64,000 nt of DNA from a virus. Made by a program: the position numbers and the translations under genes. Positions 30,001-35,385 of this stretch are shown piece by piece; the stretch's first letter is position 1; each line of letters begins with the position of its first letter. Location: positions 1 to 64,000 of the IMG/VR virus record IMGVR_UViG_3300034072_001093. One strand, 5' to 3'. Under the pieces are notes generated by a model. It was not told the origin of the DNA. It was given only the letters and a program-made list of their open reading frames with translations, and made no database searches.

Positions 30001-31788
30001 CTTCGCCGGGCAGTCGGGAACGCCAAGTTCAACCACTTCAAGGGGTATCTGCCGAACGCCAAGGATGGCGAGATGACGATCGTTGTCCGCAAGACCGACA
30101 ACTATGCCGATCTGCGTCAGCAGAGCTTCAAGATGATCGGGGTCTACCATGGTTCGAACCTCGATCGCCGATCGGGAACCTCGGCCTATTTCATGGTGCC
30201 GGTGTCGACCCGTGCCAACTATCAGCAGGGCATCATGCAGACTGTCCAGCAGACGGTTGGTGGTGTGGATCTGATGACGGGCCTGAGCCATGATCGATCG
30301 GCTGCAGGTGCCATTGCAGAGCCCAAGACTGTGGCTCGGATCTGGCGCAACCGGCACCAGGAAAATGCTGTGGAGCCCCTGATCCCGATGTTCGACAAGG
30401 ACGGCATGATCATGGGCTATGAGCGCAGCACCAATCCCGAGATCATGGGGCAGATGGGTCAGGAGAACCACCTGGCCAATGCGATGGGTCAATGGCGTGG
30501 GCGTCAGGTCGAAGAGCGTGAAGGTCGCTATGTGAACCAGACGCTGATCGAACGCATGCACCAGATGTGGGAGAAGGCCAGCGCAGAGCAGCAGAAGACC
30601 CAGTTCGTCAACCTGTTCGATCCCAAGGTTCGCAAGGACGATCCTGTGCTGGAAGACATCTTCCAGAGCCTGCCCGGCTATGTGATCCAGGACATCGTGA
30701 AGGTCTTCGGCGAGCAGTTCATGATCCGCAAGGATCTGCTCAATGACTCGATGGGCTATCGTGATGCCTCTATCCGGGATGCCTGGACCGGCAACAGCCG
30801 TCTGGACCCCAAGATCCTGGAGATGATCAAGAACACCACGATCTCGGTGTTCGGCATGGATGGGTATCGCAAGCTGGTGACGGCCGAGAAAACGATCCAG
30901 AACGTGATGACCGACCTTAGGGTGATCATCGTGGTCAAGTCGATGTTCGTGCCTGCTGCGAACCTGACCTGGAACATCTACCAGCTCATGTCCCGTGGTG
31001 TTCCCATTGGTTCGATCGGCAAGGGCATGCCCCGCAAGGTCTCGGAGGTGAACGATTACCTCAAGCGCAAGAGCCGGGAGATCGAGGCCGAAGCCGAGCT
31101 TAAGGCAGTGGGAACCAATGTCCGTGCAGCTCTCAAGCTGGAAGCGGAGATCCAGGCACTCAAGGACAGCTACAAGTTCCTGAGCATCTGGCCTCTGATC
31201 GATGCCGGCGAGCTTAGTTCGATCTCTGACGGCATGCTTTCGCAGGACGATCTGAAGCTTAGCGAGGGCCGCATCAGCGAATATATCGATCGACTGGCTG
31301 ACAAGCTGCCTGCTAGTGTGCGGACCATGGCCAAATACGGTCTGATTGCTCGGGACACGGCGCTGTTCAAGGGGCTGCAGAAGACGGTTGAATACGGGGA
31401 CTTCCTGGCCAAGGCGATCCTCTACGAGGATCTGGTGGGCAGGCAAAAGAAAACGCCCGAAGCAGCACTGGCCATGATCAACGAGGAATACGTCAATTAT
31501 GACCGGCTGCCCGGGCGTACCCGTGGTGCGGTGGAGCAACTCGGGTTGGCATGGTTCTGGAACTTCAAGATCCGATCGACCAAGACGGCTCTGTCGATCG
31601 TGAGGAACAATCCGGTCCACGCACTGATTGCGATGAACCTGCCTGCTCCTGGCTTCCTGGGTGACGTGGGAAGCCCGCTGACGGACAATATGGTGGCTGT
31701 GACGGGTGACGGCAGGGCTGGCTTCTCTATCGGCCTTGAGATGGCCCTGAGGGCGCCTCAGCTGCATCCGCTGGGCAGCGTGCTGTGA
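21043..31788 (+). CDS. Giant virion-packaged RNA polymerase (N4 gp50 type)
   Basis: Encodes 3581 residues (N4 gp50 is ~3500). Residues 1 to ~925 are a helical Ala/Gly-rich N-terminus, about 925 to 1100 a Gln then Glu/Pro/Val-rich linker, and about 1105 to 2110 the T7-type polymerase. Motifs: 'NSMNRE' (R1536, TxxGR position), motif A 'EADGVTNG' (D1674), motif B 'RGVTKNP...LYGSG' (R1781, K1785, Y1793), motif C 'GVFDGLNMP' (D2039). The D-to-K distance of 111 equals that in N4 (559 to 670). The remaining ~1500 residues include an HEMIH motif at 2305 to 2309. It would be injected and transcribe early genes. Confidence 0.95.
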   Translation: MTNPTDLMNQYLEIYGVRPQTVRGIKQSQVARSSAQKQQELAQISSPEGAYDEFAGDMADTGGASANETQQDFRNLSPGELEAKYGNQAGSIISARVDAGARYRAPQVMRRSAGEIASDLGLAVAKGGAGLLGLGALGVNLGAKAVGADDAAAIGLRAAQFSQSVNDFLTSKQTDALQGEKENTEAEIRQAKRDTDQLYEQERQSGEGGAKVNQILREFRDVGARVLANPTVLGDAVAEGVGSMAGAGVLARGAAKLAGAVSSRVAPGFQLSEKAASRLATANMAASIGAQEGGSAFQGTTLEAYEILNERYPDMSEKQKAELATQAGELAAATQTPIAAVTGLLVARFEMNPLKAPALAFGTNTVKETIEEGVQGATGTLAQNYALGQAVDRDRDLFEGVGDAAARGMIAGFGTGAVVGSPSLAAGTAAGAAKAGVSAASTGAMAVASKTMRGVNAAVSKVEGTSFYQAIKERAQKIIEEEENASPSSAENTKSMLSGAIETVRSMGERVVETLRSEGAPDQAVDDVMELAKTASFDIAEIDETAPELVRTAVAGSTNRFEAMEALAQVVNQAEEGSADQITAARYLADMKSQVEGLTQHKPMESLDEITPESEIDTTVRGLEAGLVNLLDNPGIKRAYELAKTALGAAVEKGAAILRANEDPTTPESQERIKTALAVAEHTPEKSDIETNEVLLKHAENGTIQLTPVQQAQLLSASALVQAERQLLAAQAEQGIKTNVNMVTGQALTDIPDAIGGVRLPSLAGHARRIIQAYKAGSIDVAKAHLQELMQFAQHFQNKVAAANAHFARGGQGRGDRFMALSSQYEPDGSRKMVESSKPFDVRPWNPASVGLAQTVGKEAEVIASVANQIAQAFPDLGIAPVVPVALDPGLSGPVAEVVARNPRGAAASNVPQTPTNVQPVQAQAPVAQQQQQQVQLQADVEQARAKGAVAAASKKDTAPPAEYSTEQKVAWYEGRDEARQLAAQEAAEAELEAQPAIEEIPVVEEPVTEAVTPDPETVVEEVVEPEPVQVEESPQEAQETPAPESQPVETQEAEIVPDEAPVTAAEVSGIIAEALDAKIPEAEPAVEPAEVVPAPSVAEPAETVKTRFPKLVGHAAGSKITNWFSRAFGLKKAETIKLWSYEGNPIRSVLDMLNGSLEDYLGDNAPEANLTPQEISMYEAFIEKNASGIIRSLNGRIQKFLDAPHSQKETAPRKSFWRQGKKPYNEYVTGRILNLVEENDGKFTLNRELVGMGVLAALQWIQQTNNYGKRKEGRDVPGLLGMSSQEANSRPELDGTREAIAREFNLGITRVEASRSLAQMIRKYWGLDTRKDAPKAYTDGIAEALAKEIIDTMVDGGLLVREFPLNKVIPSSKTAKERTVEIYYPAENVLPETGIPDLIERMVMRKPDTVNFVGTPPKNIAQTQVNNSKAKLTREQKAAIRARQAVPFFVNTSMLEFYRNAGDLLNTLFGGGRIDGLPINAEHRRTLEGRNRTVQLGMQQIEKLAREMQAYAEAKGIPIEEVPAHFEYSFNSMNREQMLGGTTPQNNKLMREVFLPTTSTSDLSDVSSKAYRGFMLAMAQHIGIKLERQSSQDSIDQAKSDLESKYARSIAGLKVWLQNKGPISEELVQTLQSELGGKLNPAAVHALMEYARFDAMSQEERKSFSTSLYLEADGVTNGPINALMLFNPGSFTADWIADVRRGGVLFDGAASMNEAYGSNGGDLYARASKKLTQLLKSVLPETEVERKELEGLLAFMDLFMGDDVTYTQFEDGTFEVSFDRGVTKNPLTITLYGSGANGMADKLATVLVDAIHEKMTEMALRGDANPNISVSEALFPNDPNHEVKFEYFEGLLKDLTGLKFKDPISLSITRDAYTRLKSRMAEYIVPQLQAAITATVGKTVVDTLTDVRMATQVQSIALQYAFAAEVKKRLEAKGAKSSEFLSQQELDEIFDSLAHLVPILSTGEQNFYIANSQRADEDSNPFSQLLSGKMSTPAFLENPANAGVRGMPSLVIGSGDGMMMQNFAGSKAGPGKTLGVFDGLNMPIDMIEEYSKRINAAVAQAWQRNPLQSVADTFTQFLPAYSLKGKTYQEIGDIRYALTGGTNAKETPVAELERLLKVLNASLQRGAMQMEARQNALAQVDFRVDQMAGAASPHVTGGKISLEGMSNEQIEQVLNDLYNQELAKLEERAETLAKATVPEAVIDLSTEHPSGARVVLPQALKSLVEKLSGTGWQLNVLGDQVASLIEQGYQIVAGSDAQLRSWLNQNGMNQSVLDNPGAETVNGVTLPNSKVILLVNPTAETIVHEMIHAATYNTLAAHYAGQDLGPRAVEKVRAIERLEVLAKQFLSLDLSQASEQVQRAYVNARNAMKQALAEGNKAAALNEFMAWGLANQELAEQLDKTEANPLVRMLRDVIDGIKQLMFGKRQVPVLGDMLSNLRFNTAILAVTQKDAFDLFDETALYHSEAYGKSPRLSRINEILQDKVFSYVRGMMVDEGEAAQQNAQNQVSNLTVLADQALTGAVGAGFSMNMQEKSTFQLVVSTMASAIQLDGNALSKASELFNYVTKTLSISDFLANPNEENTTDSTLANEKYNFVLGNYGTQFDQLNRSSLLPVFMGLALTNEEFRKVLAKMPLPADVRNTDGTLDNRIENAGNNVMDWLGRYLSGQKRSDKTVGAVVDSLTEQVLKTAAERQSFISVVAGKAGGVVDTVNDFVASSIEFMSERAFLGGQKIAENATNRWTKVAGEAISAMGGIANRDYANKLGENWIESVFAADLPKPLTDLVNDMIGRTESNAPIYDMIKRVRSWVTKSRQHYREDLPKIIAKQFSRELSKQEWADLHKGIGQTDVAALRMRFTMAQILSMLADPGVLAQEMSRLEADLKAAHPQDFNTLQRKSVQLAEFMNTGKPGTNLLRNALAIAALLGENRTTKYAPTATTEQMVDALVSLYALQGLNQDTKDSLAKLAQGEADGLSFTTEYLAALRKFELRRAVGNAKFNHFKGYLPNAKDGEMTIVVRKTDNYADLRQQSFKMIGVYHGSNLDRRSGTSAYFMVPVSTRANYQQGIMQTVQQTVGGVDLMTGLSHDRSAAGAIAEPKTVARIWRNRHQENAVEPLIPMFDKDGMIMGYERSTNPEIMGQMGQENHLANAMGQWRGRQVEEREGRYVNQTLIERMHQMWEKASAEQQKTQFVNLFDPKVRKDDPVLEDIFQSLPGYVIQDIVKVFGEQFMIRKDLLNDSMGYRDASIRDAWTGNSRLDPKILEMIKNTTISVFGMDGYRKLVTAEKTIQNVMTDLRVIIVVKSMFVPAANLTWNIYQLMSRGVPIGSIGKGMPRKVSEVNDYLKRKSREIEAEAELKAVGTNVRAALKLEAEIQALKDSYKFLSIWPLIDAGELSSISDGMLSQDDLKLSEGRISEYIDRLADKLPASVRTMAKYGLIARDTALFKGLQKTVEYGDFLAKAILYEDLVGRQKKTPEAALAMINEEYVNYDRLPGRTRGAVEQLGLAWFWNFKIRSTKTALSIVRNNPVHALIAMNLPAPGFLGDVGSPLTDNMVAVTGDGRAGFSIGLEMALRAPQLHPLGSVL

Positions 31789-31797
31789 TCAAAGGAA

Positions 31798-31833
31798 TGT
31801 GGGGGACCGGGGTCGCACTTTCGGTCCCCCACA
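31798..31833. terminator. Bidirectional terminator at the convergent junction
   Basis: TGTGGGGGACCG and CGGTCCCCCACA form a perfect 12-bp stem around a 12-base loop, 10 bases after the virion polymerase stop. It faces leftward genes and would block read-through both ways. Confidence 0.8.
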
Positions 31834-31835
31834 CC

Positions 31836-31864
31836 CTGGCTCCTCGTGGGGGTTCAGGAGCCAG
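31836..31864 (-). terminator. Terminator for the leftward transcript
   Basis: CTGGCTCCT and AGGAGCCAG form a 9-bp perfect stem with an 11-base loop, directly after the stop of the last leftward gene (31868). Confidence 0.65.
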
Positions 31865-31867
31865 AGG

Positions 31868-32437
31868 TCAAGCTGCTTGGGCTTCTCGGCGTCTGCGGCG
31901 GTTGATGTGCAGGATCGAGAGCTTCATGATGGGGCTATGGTCGAACTGTCCACGCATGACAGCAGCGGTCAGATTGCTATCCATGATGGCAGCAACTTCC
32001 TGGCGTGCTTCCACCAGCACCGGGTCAACTCCGATCAGAGCCAATTCAGGGTGAAGCTCGATCGCCCGTTCGCGGAACTCCCGAAGACGAGCAAGCTCGT
32101 CGTCGTCGGTCGGCTGCTCAGCAGGGGTTTCTTGGATAGCGGGCTCGTCAACGGGAGCCTTGGTAACAGCAGGGAGATCCTCGACGCTGTAGACCACAGG
32201 GAGGAACGAGAATTGTTCTTCGGTGCCGACCCAGGACAGAGTGTGGGCTCGGCCGAAGGTTGGCGGAACGGCTTTAGTCTTTTTGACCAAGTGGCTCGCT
32301 GCCAGGCGGTCGATAATGGCGTGCAGCGCGCCATACTGGTCCCAGCCCAGGTGAGCCTTTAGGTCACGGACGCAGGTTTCCGGATTGCTGCGAATGAATT
32401 TCGCGATTTCGAGACTGAATTTCGTGGGACGACGCAT
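31868..32437 (-). CDS. Winged-helix-like DNA-binding protein
   Basis: Encodes 189 residues. Two adjacent ATGs (32440 and 32437) follow AAGGAG; the second has better spacing. Residues 4 to 60 ('FSLEIAKFIRSNPETCVRDLKAHLGWDQYGALHAIIDRL') look like a winged helix. An acidic Pro-rich linker, a charged helix and a very basic tail (RRRRRE) follow. It is the last leftward gene. It could regulate the middle-to-late switch, but this is inference from the fold alone. Confidence 0.6.
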   Translation of the reverse strand: MRRPTKFSLEIAKFIRSNPETCVRDLKAHLGWDQYGALHAIIDRLAASHLVKKTKAVPPTFGRAHTLSWVGTEEQFSFLPVVYSVEDLPAVTKAPVDEPAIQETPAEQPTDDDELARLREFRERAIELHPELALIGVDPVLVEARQEVAAIMDSNLTAAVMRGQFDHSPIMKLSILHINRRRRREAQAA

Positions 32438-32469
32438 CATGCGCTCCTTGGTTCTGGAAATGGGTGGGC

Positions 32470-32631
32470 TCATTCCTCGGTCGAAGGCGAGAAGAGCTTC
32501 AGGATCCACCTGACGATCACGAATGCTCCGACGATCATCAGCACGGTTGGGAGGGCGGAAATGATGGCCGGGACGACATACGCCCCGACCACCAGGATGA
32601 CTGCGATTGACAGCCAGTGTTCTGTTTTCAT
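32470..32631 (-). CDS. Small two-span membrane protein
   Basis: Encodes 53 residues. ATG 32631 was taken; ATG 32658 would overlap the previous gene by 17 bases. Two hydrophobic segments (about 7 to 25 and 28 to 45) are separated by a Pro/Ala turn and followed by a short basic then acidic end. No family is recognised. The size and topology allow a membrane stress or superinfection-exclusion role. Confidence 0.55.
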   Translation of the reverse strand: MKTEHWLSIAVILVVGAYVVPAIISALPTVLMIVGAFVIVRWILKLFSPSTEE

Positions 32632-32641
32632 TGACCCAGGG

Positions 32642-33064
32642 TTACGCCGCAGCGACATCCGGGTTGTTAGTCGGCTTCTTCAGGTTGGCGAAGATCGACG
32701 GCTTGGCCGGTGCAGCTTCGACCTCGGTGTCGGTTGTCGAACCAGCTTGGGTTTCTTCCGTGGCGAACGGCGGTTCGTCAGCTTCGGGTTCAGTTGCCGG
32801 TGCTTCTTCGGTCTCCGTGTTGGCAGCCGGAGCAGTGCGAGCAGCGGTCACCTTGGCAGCGACACCGGCATTGCGACGGGTCGGAGCCGGTGCAGGAGCG
32901 GCGATGGGCTCATCCGTGATGGACAGCTCGGCCGTGAAGCCCTGGTCACCACGGGTGGCCTTCATTTCGATCGTCACGGCCTTGCCTTCGACGACGAGAC
33001 CGCGGCTGTTGAGGTAGAAGCGGAGAGCGTCTTCGATCTCCGACTGGATCAGGATAACCTGCAT
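32642..33064 (-). CDS. Conserved phage protein, disordered acidic C-terminus
   Basis: Encodes 140 residues. Residues 1 to 55 form a compact alpha/beta domain ('QSEIEDALRFYLNSRG', then two strands) of the kind found beside phage replication genes. The rest is Ala/Pro/Glu/Thr-rich and disordered, ending in a short basic 'FANLKKP' peptide. It starts one base after the RuvC-like gene, with AAGGA upstream, so it belongs to the same transcription unit. Possibly a partner of a DNA-processing enzyme; the function is unknown. Confidence 0.6.
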   Translation of the reverse strand: MQVILIQSEIEDALRFYLNSRGLVVEGKAVTIEMKATRGDQGFTAELSITDEPIAAPAPAPTRRNAGVAAKVTAARTAPAANTETEEAPATEPEADEPPFATEETQAGSTTDTEVEAAPAKPSIFANLKKPTNNPDVAAA

Positions 33065-33065
33065 T

Positions 33066-33620
33066 TCAAAGTCCTTCGAAAATCCGCATGAGGTTGCGGA
33101 ACATGGGGGTGTTCACACCTGCATGGATCGCTGCGATGGCGTCTGCGAGGTGTTCAGCTTTCTGTGCCACCTGCCCCCGGTGAAGGGGCCAGTTGGCGTC
33201 GGGATAGAACTCCATCGCCTTGGCGATCATGAGCTCTTTGCTGGCGAGCTTATTTTCGGCGAGGGCTTGCTTGCACTCGCTGGGGGTCACCTCGACCAGG
33301 GGAATGCCTTCCGAGACGATAGCTCCCAGGATCCCCACGCACATGCCGTAGCTGGCCATCGCTCTTGCGGATTGAGATCCGACGGGCACTTCGACGAAGA
33401 CAACCTTCGCCTTGCGTGCCTCAGCGATAACGACCGATGCCAGCTGTTGCGTGAGGTGGAGATCCTTGGAGTTCTTCCTCACCTGCTTCCCCTTCTCATC
33501 CTTGGGTGCAACCAAGGTGAGCCGGGGGGTGTCGAGGACCCCCGTGCTGAGGTCTAACTCGGAAGGAGCGAGGCCCCAGTTTCGCATACTGGGGTCCATG
33601 CCAAGCACGGGGATCTTCAT
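33066..33620 (-). CDS. RuvC-like Holliday junction resolvase
   Basis: Encodes 184 residues with an RNase H fold. Acidic residues lie at the expected places: D9 in 'LGMDPSMRNWG', E77 in 'VFVEVPVGSQSARA', and E156/D160 in 'KAEHLADAIAA'. It would cut branched DNA from replication and recombination before packaging. It follows the SSB-like gene with a GGAGG ribosome site. The family level is clear, but specificity (junction versus flap) cannot be read from sequence. Confidence 0.85.
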   Translation of the reverse strand: MKIPVLGMDPSMRNWGLAPSELDLSTGVLDTPRLTLVAPKDEKGKQVRKNSKDLHLTQQLASVVIAEARKAKVVFVEVPVGSQSARAMASYGMCVGILGAIVSEGIPLVEVTPSECKQALAENKLASKELMIAKAMEFYPDANWPLHRGQVAQKAEHLADAIAAIHAGVNTPMFRNLMRIFEGL

Positions 33621-33633
33621 GGCTCAGGCCTCC

Positions 33634-34398
33634 TCAGGCGGCTTTCTTGTTGCCGAAGAGGCTCTTGCTGGCAGGCTTGGCACCGCCCTGCTGGGGCGGC
33701 TGACCGGGACGGCCCGACTGAGCAGCACCAGCACCGTCCTTGACCTTGCGGTTGTCCTTCTGCTTGCCCTTGTTCTTCTCGAGCCAGGCAGTGTGGAAGG
33801 TGCCTTCCTCGGCACCAGCGGTCGCTTCGGGGACGGTCATCATCGTCTCGGTGTTGAACACCTTGTCGATCGTGTTGACCTCGCGGGTCTCGGCCGTCTC
33901 GACATAGGCACCGCTGGCGTCCTTCTCGCTCTTGTTTTCGAGCACGTTGAGGATCGCCACGCTGACGGTCTTGCCGATCAGATCGATCAGGACCGGGACC
34001 TTGGTCGGGACATCCTTCTTCAGTTCGGCGTCATAGATCATGACAGCCTTTTCCTCGGTCGGCTGTTCCGACAGGGGGATGCCAGTGGCGCAGAGGCACA
34101 GGTCGTTGATGGTGATAAAGCCGGGCAGCGGAGCCTTCTTGTCATTCTTCGTGACATAGTAGTTATTGCCGTCGCGGGTGGTCATGTAGACCGTCTCGCG
34201 GTATTCACGGCCGCCGAGGTCGAGGTTGACCACGACACCCTGGGCACCGCCCGAGCTGGAGATGGCATAAACCAGCTTGATGGGGCCGGTGTAGATGTCG
34301 CTGGCCAGGGGGCTGAAGCCGCCCAGGCGATCGGTTGCTTCTTCCAGACCTTCGGTGGTCAGGCTTCCAAAGAGTGCATTCATTTTTTGGGCTTTCAT
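33634..34398 (-). CDS. Single-stranded DNA-binding-like protein (N4 SSB position)
   Basis: Encodes 254 residues. Residues 6 to ~190 are beta-rich, with 'FNETVYMTTRDGNNYYVTKNDKK'-like strands (actual text 'YRETVYMTTRDG'), matching phage proteins annotated as ssDNA-binding. The tail is Gly/Pro/Gln-rich with a basic end, 'SLFGNKK', instead of the acidic tip of bacterial SSB. It sits between the RecA-like ATPase and RuvC-like genes, as N4 SSB does. N4 SSB also activates host polymerase at late promoters, so a dual role is plausible. Start 34398 follows AAAAACCCAGA directly; ATG 34383 is an alternative. Confidence 0.72.
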   Translation of the reverse strand: MKAQKMNALFGSLTTEGLEEATDRLGGFSPLASDIYTGPIKLVYAISSSGGAQGVVVNLDLGGREYRETVYMTTRDGNNYYVTKNDKKAPLPGFITINDLCLCATGIPLSEQPTEEKAVMIYDAELKKDVPTKVPVLIDLIGKTVSVAILNVLENKSEKDASGAYVETAETREVNTIDKVFNTETMMTVPEATAGAEEGTFHTAWLEKNKGKQKDNRKVKDGAGAAQSGRPGQPPQQGGAKPASKSLFGNKKAA

Positions 34399-34475
34399 TC
34401 TGGGTTTTTGATGCTTTTTTCGAGATATTTTTCGTGTGTTTTTCGTCTCTTGAAAGCGGTTGCTGGCAGTTTTTT
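34383..34475 (-). promoter_or_regulatory. Phased A-tract (curved DNA) leader of the SSB-like gene
   Basis: On the coding strand, runs of five or six A occur with plus-strand T-tract starts at 34383, 34405, 34415, 34428, 34439 and 34470, roughly whole helical turns apart. Such phasing bends DNA. It covers the short intergenic region and first codons, so it may act as an UP-type element, an A-rich translation enhancer or an origin component. Confidence 0.45.
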
Positions 34476-34496
34476 ACAGGGTCTGCCAACCTGATC

Positions 34497-34527
34497 CCCT
34501 CGACGGATTTGCGCCCCGTTGAGAGGG
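34497..34527 (-). terminator. Hairpin after the RecA-like gene
   Basis: CCCTC/GAGGG and ACGG/CCGT pair around a GGCGCAAAT loop just after the stop at 34535. A second stem, GGCAG/CTGCC, around an A6 loop lies just beyond, at about 34465-34487. Confidence 0.5.
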
Positions 34528-34534
34528 AATGGGG

Positions 34535-35305
34535 TTACTCGTCGTAGAACCTGTGCAGGTGATCCAGGAGCAGCTGGGCATCGTTGTCCATGTAGGTCTG
34601 CTTCCGACTGAACATGCCCATGGGCGAACGGATACGAGTGCCGATCGATTCCTTGGTCAGGCGCGTCTGGAAAACGTGCTTGAAGCCGAGATCCTCATCG
34701 TCTTCGGTGACGGTGAGCAGATCGGGGTCGGCGTCCTTGAGATCCTTCAGGGGGATCTTGGTCGCCTCGACGACGGTCGAGAAATAGGCTTCCAGTCCCT
34801 GGTTCTTCAGGGAGCCCTTGATGGGCACGGAACGCTTCATCGACAGCGAGCTCTCGTCATACTGTTCGAGGACGTGAGCCAGGATGATGACGGGCTTGCC
34901 AAACTGGACCAGCTTCTGCTGGATCAGGCGCTTCCAGAACTGGGCATAATTGCTCCAGCCCTTCATGGTGTCAGCGGTCCCGAGCACATACTGGCTCTCG
35001 AACATATCCATCATGAAGGTGGCGGTATCGATGATCAGGCCATCGACGTCATCGGGATTGTTGATCGCCTCGTCGACGAACTCATAGACCTGCCAGGGGT
35101 CATCGACACGGGCGTTGATGAACTTGTTCTTGAAAGGCAGGCGCTTGCCGGCCTCGCAGTTGATGTAGATCCAGCGTTCCTGGTTCCTGATGTTGCGGAG
35201 CGAGGCGGATTTGCCCGCACCGGAGACGCCGCCGATCAAGACCATCTGGTCGTTGAACTCGATCTGCTCCTCGTCTTCCATGGGGGCTTCGATTGTGTCG
35301 GTCAC
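34535..35305 (-). CDS. RecA-like ATPase (Sak4 / N4 gp44 type)
   Basis: Encodes 256 residues. GTG 35305 was chosen: AGGAG lies 8 bases upstream and the ACCCAG leader abuts it. The P-loop GGVSGAGKS is at 25 to 33 and Walker B 'GLIIDTA' (D93) follows. The single RecA-type core with 'IILAHV..QYDESS' sensor region resembles phage Sak4-like recombination ATPases that act with the phage SSB, whose gene follows. It would promote annealing or strand exchange during replication. Confidence 0.8.
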   Translation of the reverse strand: MTDTIEAPMEDEEQIEFNDQMVLIGGVSGAGKSASLRNIRNQERWIYINCEAGKRLPFKNKFINARVDDPWQVYEFVDEAINNPDDVDGLIIDTATFMMDMFESQYVLGTADTMKGWSNYAQFWKRLIQQKLVQFGKPVIILAHVLEQYDESSLSMKRSVPIKGSLKNQGLEAYFSTVVEATKIPLKDLKDADPDLLTVTEDDEDLGFKHVFQTRLTKESIGTRIRSPMGMFSRKQTYMDNDAQLLLDHLHRFYDE

Positions 35306-35330
35306 TGGGTATTCTCCTGGAAATTCGGTT

Positions 35331-35372
35331 GGCAGTGGCGGTCCTCGAACCAAGAAAAGGACTGCCACTGCC
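35331..35372 (-). terminator. Long hairpin between primase and RecA-like genes
   Basis: GGCAGTGGCGGTCCT pairs with AGGACTGCCACTGCC (15 positions, one G-T pair) around a 12-base loop, just after the primase stop. It has no clear U run, so it may be an attenuator or a processing site. Confidence 0.6.
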
Positions 35373-35385
35373 TAGATGTGCGTGA

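Noticed and set aside
27925-31767. A 1280-codon open frame antisense to the virion RNA polymerase gene
   Set aside because: It has no ribosome site or recognisable domain and mirrors the codon pattern of the polymerase gene; long antisense frames are common in GC-rich genes.
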